Part shown: positions 59,678 to 64,000 of the stretch, piece by piece
How the letters are laid out: each line of letters starts with the position of its first letter
Numbering within the stretch: position 1 is the stretch's first letter
Assembly (NCBI GenBank): GCA_965204715.1
Contig: OZ242009.1
Span: 2,418,001-2,482,000, forward strand
Length of the DNA: 64,000 nt
DNA from: CATOSP01 sp965204715
GTDB taxonomy: Bacteria; Chloroflexota; Dehalococcoidia; Lucifugimonadales; UBA3495
Direction: 5' to 3'
The notes under the pieces: model-generated
What the model was told of the DNA's origin: nothing
The model's database searches: none
The model's input: only the letters and a program-made list of their open reading frames with translations
Position numbers and translations under genes: made by a program

Positions 59678-59887
59678 TTATAGTTGGGGGATTTCTTTCG
59701 GGACCAGTCGGGAATCCAACTCCGTTTCTAATTGGCTTATCCGTTCTTGCAGTCGCTTCTCTGCTGTGTTTTTGGATTCCCATATGACCACGTAAACAAG
59801 AAGCATGCCCAAGAATGGGAGCATAACTAGCGCATCACCCACGGACAGACCGAAGCCAACCGGTACACACTCCAGACCTATTCCCAT
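59678..59887 (-). CDS. Small membrane protein with coiled-coil tail
   Basis: 69-70 residues; AGGAGTACG precedes two adjacent ATG codons (59,890 and 59,887). One hydrophobic helix (LVMLPFLGMLLVYVVIW) and a charged helix (KNTAEKRLQERISQLETELD). An overlapping plus-strand frame (59,638-59,787) encodes two hydrophobic helices but has no ribosome site. Function unknown. Confidence 0.55.
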   Translation of the reverse strand: MGIGLECVPVGFGLSVGDALVMLPFLGMLLVYVVIWESKNTAEKRLQERISQLETELDSRLVPKEIPQL

Positions 59888-59964
59888 CATCGTACTCCTG
59901 CCAGATATACCACCATCGAAACACACCAAGAAATTATGCAGCAATTCTTTGAAATCTCACCGTG

Positions 59965-61020
59965 TTAGCCCCGCCTTCTCCGTGGGCCGGTCATCTTGAA
60001 GTCGTGACCGCCCTTGCCCCGGCCACTTCCAGAATTAGAACGGGGCCGGGACTTTTGTCCTCGACCCCGATACTCCTGCAACCTGATTACCCGTCTGCCC
60101 GATGATGGTTTCTGATGCGGTGATGGAATCTTTCCCATCACCGCGAGCGCGAGAGGGGATAAGGTACGTCTTGGCCTCCGTTCCATCTTCACCACATCGG
60201 CCCACTCCGTATACGGCGGGTTCACGTTCGCGGCCTCAGCAGGGGTTCCGCCTTTGTGGGCCTCATGGTCCTTGAAGAGATTGAAGTCTAGAACCCAACC
60301 GTCCAGGTACTCCTGACCCGTCTCCCTGGTTTCGAGTCCACGCATGGTCTTGGTGCGCTGGCGAAACTGCCCTTGCAGATTCTCGGATAGGTTGTTGTTC
60401 ACTTCTTCGTAGATGCCTTCAGAAACTATGTGCCTTACGCCGGGGAATACCCGCTGTATTCCCTCGGTGTAACCGGCTAGGCCGTCGGTCTTAATGGTCT
60501 TGGGCACGACGTTAGTAGCACGGGACGCCTTCTTCATCACCATCTCGGCGTCGCGGGTGCCACGGTTGCGGGACAGGTGAGAGGCGAGGATGTAGCGGGT
60601 CTTGGTGTCCATGACGTTCCAATTCCAAAGCCGGTCGCCGCCAACCTTGAGTTGCATTTCATCCGCAACCCAATGCTCGCCCACCTGGGCCGGATACTGC
60701 CTCATCCGTTTGACCGCAGCCTTGCTGTAGTCATGCACCCATTCGTATACGGTGCGCTTGGAAGGTTCGGGAACGTCATAGACCTTCTCCAAATGCTCAG
60801 CTACCTGCTTGTAAGACATTCCACTGAAGTACATATCCAGTGCAGCGCCTACCACGTCGGCGGTGAACTGTTGCCCGTGGGCCTCGCCAGTGATGCGGAA
60901 TTTCTTATCACATTCCCGGCAAAGGTAGCGTTGGTAGCCATCCCTCTGACCGATCTTAACAATGTGGTCGGAGTCGCAATCGGGACAGTTGACGGTAAAG
61001 GTAGTGGTGAACTCAGCCAC
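59965..61020 (-). CDS. IS6-like DDE transposase/integrase with N-terminal zinc ribbon
   Basis: About 351 residues from a GTG at 61,020. The N-terminal zinc ribbon is CPDCDSDHIVKIGQRDGY then CRECDKKF. The catalytic core has Asp in WVADEMQLKVGG, Asp in IKTDGLAGY and Glu in NNNLSENLQGQFRQR, with RTKTMRGLETRE after it, as in IS6-type transposases. The C-terminal 80-90 residues are a basic Arg/Gly/Ser tail not usual in the family. It is the only recombinase in the island. No inverted repeats immediately flank the gene. Confidence 0.85.
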   Translation of the reverse strand: MAEFTTTFTVNCPDCDSDHIVKIGQRDGYQRYLCRECDKKFRITGEAHGQQFTADVVGAALDMYFSGMSYKQVAEHLEKVYDVPEPSKRTVYEWVHDYSKAAVKRMRQYPAQVGEHWVADEMQLKVGGDRLWNWNVMDTKTRYILASHLSRNRGTRDAEMVMKKASRATNVVPKTIKTDGLAGYTEGIQRVFPGVRHIVSEGIYEEVNNNLSENLQGQFRQRTKTMRGLETRETGQEYLDGWVLDFNLFKDHEAHKGGTPAEAANVNPPYTEWADVVKMERRPRRTLSPLALAVMGKIPSPHQKPSSGRRVIRLQEYRGRGQKSRPRSNSGSGRGKGGHDFKMTGPRRRRG

Positions 61021-61089
61021 AGATGTCCCCCTGAACAAGCACACCCGGACAACGCCGCCTGGATGCTACAATAGAGAAACGAGGAAAAG

Positions 61090-61165
61090 CCGGGTAAGAA
61101 TTTCCCGGTGCCGTGCGGGTACTTCCACCTACCTGCACGGCACATCCGCATTAGAGCACGCGGAT
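61090..61165. repeat. Cluster of three hairpins
   Basis: CCGGG/CCCGG (61,090-61,108); a 14-bp stem with one wobble (61,108-61,121 with 61,130-61,143, 8-nt loop); ATCCGC/GCGGAT (61,144-61,165). They lie between the divergent transposase and membrane-protein genes. Confidence 0.6.
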
Positions 61166-61206
61166 TAAAGTACCGTCAATGTATAGGAATAGAGTGGGGG
61201 GAGAGG

Positions 61207-61653
61207 TTGATAAAGAGATTTACGAAACGTTGGTGGCCCTATAAGTTAATTGCAGTGGTGGCGGTCATCCCAATGGGCTTTGCCAACTTTCTAATGAAGC
61301 CGGACACGGTGGCTGGATTCTACAGCACATCCGAACTCTCGTACACACATGGAGTCCGGGCAGCGGTGTTCGCCGTGCTTGCCGCCGCCGTAATGTTCGC
61401 CTCCCTATTGCCGGGGAACCGGGTGCCTCAAGATAAACAAATGGACTCTCTCTGCCGGTCCGTCGGTGCCGCCTTTGTATTCCTTGCAGGGTGGTACTGG
61501 CTGCTAAGTGAGACAAATGGCCAACTTGGGCCGTATCTTATAGTGATTATAATATTGGCTGGACTCCTGATCCTTATTCCGTCCATAGGTGTAGCCGGGG
61601 GAATCATCCTTGAAAAGGTCTGGGCACGGGCAAGGCGCGGAAAAACTAGGTAA
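61207..61653 (+). CDS. Multi-pass membrane protein of unknown function
   Basis: 148 residues from a TTG at 61,207 behind GGGGGAGAGG. Four hydrophobic segments: YKLIAVVAVIPMGFANFLM, AAVFAVLAAAVMFASLL, SVGAAFVFLAGWYWLL and LIVIIILAGLLILIPSIGVAGG. Basic termini (IKRFTKRWW, ARARRGKTR). The next membrane-protein gene starts 5 bp later, so the two form an operon. Confidence 0.7.
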   Translation: MIKRFTKRWWPYKLIAVVAVIPMGFANFLMKPDTVAGFYSTSELSYTHGVRAAVFAVLAAAVMFASLLPGNRVPQDKQMDSLCRSVGAAFVFLAGWYWLLSETNGQLGPYLIVIIILAGLLILIPSIGVAGGIILEKVWARARRGKTR

Positions 61654-61658
61654 TCGAC

Positions 61659-61934
61659 ATGTCCATTGAGCAGATGCCATGGGTTCTAATCCTAGGAGTC
61701 GTTAGTTCACTTATAGCAACGGGTATTGTGTGGTTTTTTCGCCGCCAAGTCCACGAATTTATTTCGGGCTTGGACATGTCCACAGGAGCATTCCTCGGAT
61801 GGATAATGGCATTCGGTTTGGTGATTACGGCCATAGTATTCGCTATCTACGGAATTGAGATTCCATTGATATTTTATGTAATCGCACCTGCGTTAATAAC
61901 GATTCTCCTGGTGAACACTGTTCATCGACGCTAG
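61659..61934 (+). CDS. Small membrane protein of unknown function
   Basis: 91 residues, three hydrophobic segments (WVLILGVVSSLIATGIVWFF, FLGWIMAFGLVITAIVFAIY, IFYVIAPALITILLVNTV). 5 bp after the preceding membrane-protein gene. No family recognised. Confidence 0.7.
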   Translation: MSIEQMPWVLILGVVSSLIATGIVWFFRRQVHEFISGLDMSTGAFLGWIMAFGLVITAIVFAIYGIEIPLIFYVIAPALITILLVNTVHRR

Positions 61935-61970
61935 GGCCACACATCGCGGCAAGAGCCGCCAAGGAGGGCG

Positions 61971-62021
61971 GTGGTATATTCTTTGAGCTGGAGTAGTGCG
62001 GGTGGGTCAGACGCAATCTAA
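61971..62021 (+). CDS. Possible micro-ORF 5 (16 residues)
   Basis: GTG close behind AAGGAGGGCG, itself preceded by a GCGGC-AAGA-GCCGC hairpin (61,946-61,959). Peptide MVYSLSWSSAGGSDAI. Its stop overlaps the stop of the convergent gene at 62,018, as with micro-ORF 3. The short SD spacing makes it the weakest of the set. Confidence 0.25.
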   Translation: MVYSLSWSSAGGSDAI

Positions 62022-62389
62022 ACGGTAGAGTCCCCGTTCATTTCTTTTCTCAAGCGTGAAAGAAACTCTTCCACGGTCTCGCCGTCCTGGATCGATGCCT
62101 CTAACTCAGCCAATACAGAAACCCTACCTTCTGCCCTACCCTCCGCCTCAATTTCTCTTCGCTCATCTGCGAGTTTCCGCTTGCCACGTTTGAGATAAGC
62201 AAGTGCGTAGAACATGCCGCCTCCTTCAACAAGCGCTGCCAAAGCTGCGTAAAACATCACCGCGAAGTCCACGATAGATGAATCCATCGCTTCTCTGAGG
62301 GATAATCCAAGCTTGACCCACAGGCCGTATGTTATGGCGAAAACTGCCGGTGGGCCGACCAGAGCATGAGTGCGTACCCATTCGTCCAC
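62018..62389 (-). CDS. Membrane protein with cytoplasmic coiled coil
   Basis: 123 residues from a GTG at 62,389 (GGGAGAAG upstream). Two hydrophobic segments (VGPPAVFAITYGLWVKLGL; FAVMFYAALAALVEGGGMFYALAYL) and a charged helix (KRKLADERREIEAEGRAEGR) ending in SIQDGETVEEFLSRLRKEM. Function unknown. It is the right-most gene of the island. Confidence 0.65.
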   Translation of the reverse strand: MDEWVRTHALVGPPAVFAITYGLWVKLGLSLREAMDSSIVDFAVMFYAALAALVEGGGMFYALAYLKRGKRKLADERREIEAEGRAEGRVSVLAELEASIQDGETVEEFLSRLRKEMNGDSTV

Positions 62390-62486
62390 TGTCCAGCTTC
62401 TCCCGATGGGGATTCAGCCAGCATACTACCATATTGATCCTCCCAATCAAAAACCGCTCTTCATAGTGGCTTCTCGAATTAAATGC

Positions 62487-64000
62487 CTAGGCGGTTGGAT
62501 GGCCATACCCCAAAGGGAAACGGCGCCCCGAGACGGAGGGGGCGACTATGTCCGCCAGGCGGGAAGCGTCGTAGTGTCCATAGTTGTTGGTCCCGCTGCC
62601 GCTGGCGTCGCCCTTCAACCCGGCGAACTTGCTGATGTTGAACACCGGGTCTCCTCCGCCCTGCACGACAGTGTTGTACCAGCCGAAGAGGTCCCATGCG
62701 GGTTCCTTGACCACCGACCATTCTGTTATGAGTACCTCGGCACTGATGCCCACGTCGGCCAGCATCGCCTGGGCGGCCTCGGCCATAATGGGCAACTGGA
62801 ACCGCTCGGGATAACCGCCGATAATAATTTCCAACGGCTGACCTTCCTTGTCTACGATTCCGTCACCGTCGCTGTCGGCGTAACCGGCCCGGGCCAGCAA
62901 ATCGCGGGCTTCGTCAGGATCGTAGCCCGGCGCGCTCACGCCGGGACAGGACGTCAGGACTTCCGGGAGCAGCAGCTCTGCGAAGGACCCGGATCCGGGA
63001 GGAGCGACCAGACCGGCGATGCTCTCCCGGTCAATGGCGTGGGCTACCGCCCGGCGCACCAGCGGATCGGCCAGCGTACCGCGCTCGAAATTGACCCACC
63101 ACAGGACCAGGGACGTGCCGATGCCGGAGGTCTGGGTATGTGTGCCCGGGTGGGCGTTGATCGCCCGGGCGCCATCCGGTGATACGTTGACGACAATGTC
63201 GACGTCTCCGGCCTGCAGGGCCAGTTCCCGGCTGTTGGTGTCGGGGATGGCGACGTGACTGATGCCGGCCAGCGGAGGAGTTCCACCCCAGTAGTCGTCG
63301 TTGGCCACGCTGTCAAGGCGTTCCTTCTGGATGTACTCGGTGGGAATGTACGGCCCCGTCAGGGCGCCTGCGGCAATGAAATTCCCATCGCCAGCTGCAT
63401 CGGCCGCCGCCGCGTCGGTGATGGCGAGGGCAGGCAAGATCAACAGGCCCGGCAGGGTGGGTTGTGGCACCGTCGTTGTGATGGTGACGGTTAGCCCGTC
63501 TTCAACCGTTATGGTGTCAACGGACAATGTATCGGCCGCCGCCGCCGACAGTCGGATAGCCCTCTCCAGGGAAGCCTTGACCGCCTGCGCATCCATCACG
63601 TTCCCGTTGTGGAACTTGACTCCCTTCCGGATTCCGATCCTCCAGGTCAAGGGGTCCACCTGGGTGGCTTCGGTTGCCAGCCACGGTTCGGGACTGAGGG
63701 CGGTTCCTGATAGTCGGAACAAGGTCTCCGACATTCCCGATTGCGTGCCCACGTAGCCGCCCTCCACCGGGTCCAGGGGGCTGTCGAGCCAGATGACGCC
63801 GGCGTTCAGAGTGGGACGTTCCCCATCCTCAATCGCTGCCGCCGGGAGTTGCGTGGGAGCAGCATACTCCACGGCCGGTTGTTCCGGCACAGTGGTGGGC
63901 GCCCCCGGCGCCGTCTGCGGCGGTGAATCGGACGCGGCGCAGCCCATCGCCGCGAACAGAACGACGGCCAACATCATGGGCAATGTTCGTTTGAGACAGC
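62487..64000 (-). CDS. Peptide/nickel ABC-transporter substrate-binding lipoprotein, truncated at its C-terminus
   Basis: An SBP_bac_5 family protein running off the window; the visible frame is open to the edge (LKRTLPMMLAVVLFAAMGC), so the true start with its Lys/Arg n-region is probably outside. The lipobox is AAMGCAAS. WLATEATQVDPLTWRIGIRKGVKFHNG and FNISKFAGLKGD are typical. Homology stops near NNYGHYDASRLADIVA and 17 unrelated residues end the protein at the island border; the last 80 or so residues, including the final hinge strand, are missing. Transport function is probably lost. Confidence 0.85.
   Translation of the reverse strand, partial: CLKRTLPMMLAVVLFAAMGCAASDSPPQTAPGAPTTVPEQPAVEYAAPTQLPAAAIEDGERPTLNAGVIWLDSPLDPVEGGYVGTQSGMSETLFRLSGTALSPEPWLATEATQVDPLTWRIGIRKGVKFHNGNVMDAQAVKASLERAIRLSAAAADTLSVDTITVEDGLTVTITTTVPQPTLPGLLILPALAITDAAAADAAGDGNFIAAGALTGPYIPTEYIQKERLDSVANDDYWGGTPPLAGISHVAIPDTNSRELALQAGDVDIVVNVSPDGARAINAHPGTHTQTSGIGTSLVLWWVNFERGTLADPLVRRAVAHAIDRESIAGLVAPPGSGSFAELLLPEVLTSCPGVSAPGYDPDEARDLLARAGYADSDGDGIVDKEGQPLEIIIGGYPERFQLPIMAEAAQAMLADVGISAEVLITEWSVVKEPAWDLFGWYNTVVQGGGDPVFNISKFAGLKGDASGSGTNNYGHYDASRLADIVAPSVSGRRFPLGYGHPTA
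62506..62524. repeat. Right inverted repeat of the island
   Basis: TACCCCAAAGGGAAACGGC, the inverse of 54,300-54,318 with one mismatch. It lies inside the shifted tail of the truncated binding protein. Confidence 0.8.

Larger units (their letters stand above)
54300..62524. mobile_element. About 8.2-kb inserted island splitting a peptide ABC-transporter operon
   Basis: AT-richer DNA flanked by 19-bp inverted repeats with one mismatch (54,300-54,318 and 62,506-62,524). Both flanking genes are cut at these points: the binding protein loses its C-terminus and the permease its N-terminus, in the order expected for one original operon. Cargo: an IS6-like transposase, a Kiwa-like pair, small membrane proteins, a lipoprotein, micro-ORFs and a structured RNA candidate. 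No integrase is seen. Loss of several hundred bp of transporter sequence means insertion came with deletion, or by replacement. A mis-assembly is the main alternative. Confidence 0.7.

Noticed and set aside
59638..59787. Plus-strand 49-residue hydrophobic frame
   Set aside because: No Shine-Dalgarno; it overlaps the minus-strand small membrane protein with a good ribosome site. Kept only as an alternative.
62460..62500. tRNA gene as integration target at the right end of the island
   Set aside because: TTCTCGAATTAAAT looks slightly like a T-loop, but no cloverleaf can be drawn.

Overview
The window is GC-rich, gene-dense bacterial DNA. It probably comes from a Chloroflexota genome of the SAR202/Dehalococcoidia kind. 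This is inferred from gene content: stacked paralogues of luciferase-like flavin monooxygenases, CaiB/BaiF CoA transferases, amidohydrolases, carboxymuconolactone-decarboxylase-like proteins, VOC proteins and NHL propellers, plus a lipoprotein with the PTYTPLPT-type linker common in Chloroflexota. No rRNA, tRNA or CRISPR array was recognised.

From 1 to about 36,300 the window is a catabolic region of short operons on both strands. It holds enoyl-CoA hydratase (partial), VOC proteins, nitroreductase, tandem amidohydrolases, flavin monooxygenases, a DUF4349/PKD lipoprotein, a double CaiB CoA transferase, NHL propellers beside a DUF1501/DUF1800 pair, EPSP synthase, SDR, MBL hydrolase, alpha/beta hydrolase, thioredoxin-type arsenate reductase, and an aromatic-type cassette (26,059-31,528: two CaiB, VOC, gentisate-dioxygenase-like bicupin, HsaA-like flavin monooxygenase). 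A GIY-YIG nuclease-like gene, an epoxide hydrolase, a second CMD-like protein and an F420/FMN-type oxidoreductase follow.

36,429-41,381 encodes a 1,650-residue membrane-anchored surface protein with 13 IPT/TIG-like repeats and a cytoplasmic domain, behind a good sigma70-type promoter. 41,907-52,178 returns to catabolism: MBL hydrolase, MaoC-type dehydratase pair, ThDP enzyme, M19-like dipeptidase, two more luciferase-like enzymes, cupin, a third CMD-like protein, quinone oxidoreductase and an ABM monooxygenase.

52,583-64,000 is a peptide/nickel ABC transporter operon broken in two. The substrate-binding protein lacks its C-terminus and the DppB-type permease lacks its N-terminus. Between them lies an AT-richer island of about 8.2 kb (54,300-62,524), bounded by 19-bp inverted repeats with one mismatch. 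The island carries an IS6-like DDE transposase, a candidate Kiwa (KwaA/KwaB) antiphage pair, several small membrane proteins, a lipoprotein, five possible plus-strand micro-ORFs of 16-22 codons each behind a strong Shine-Dalgarno, palindromic CTAGGCATTC motifs, and a highly structured RNA candidate (59,412-59,556) with mutually exclusive helices. This island is the most interesting part of the window.
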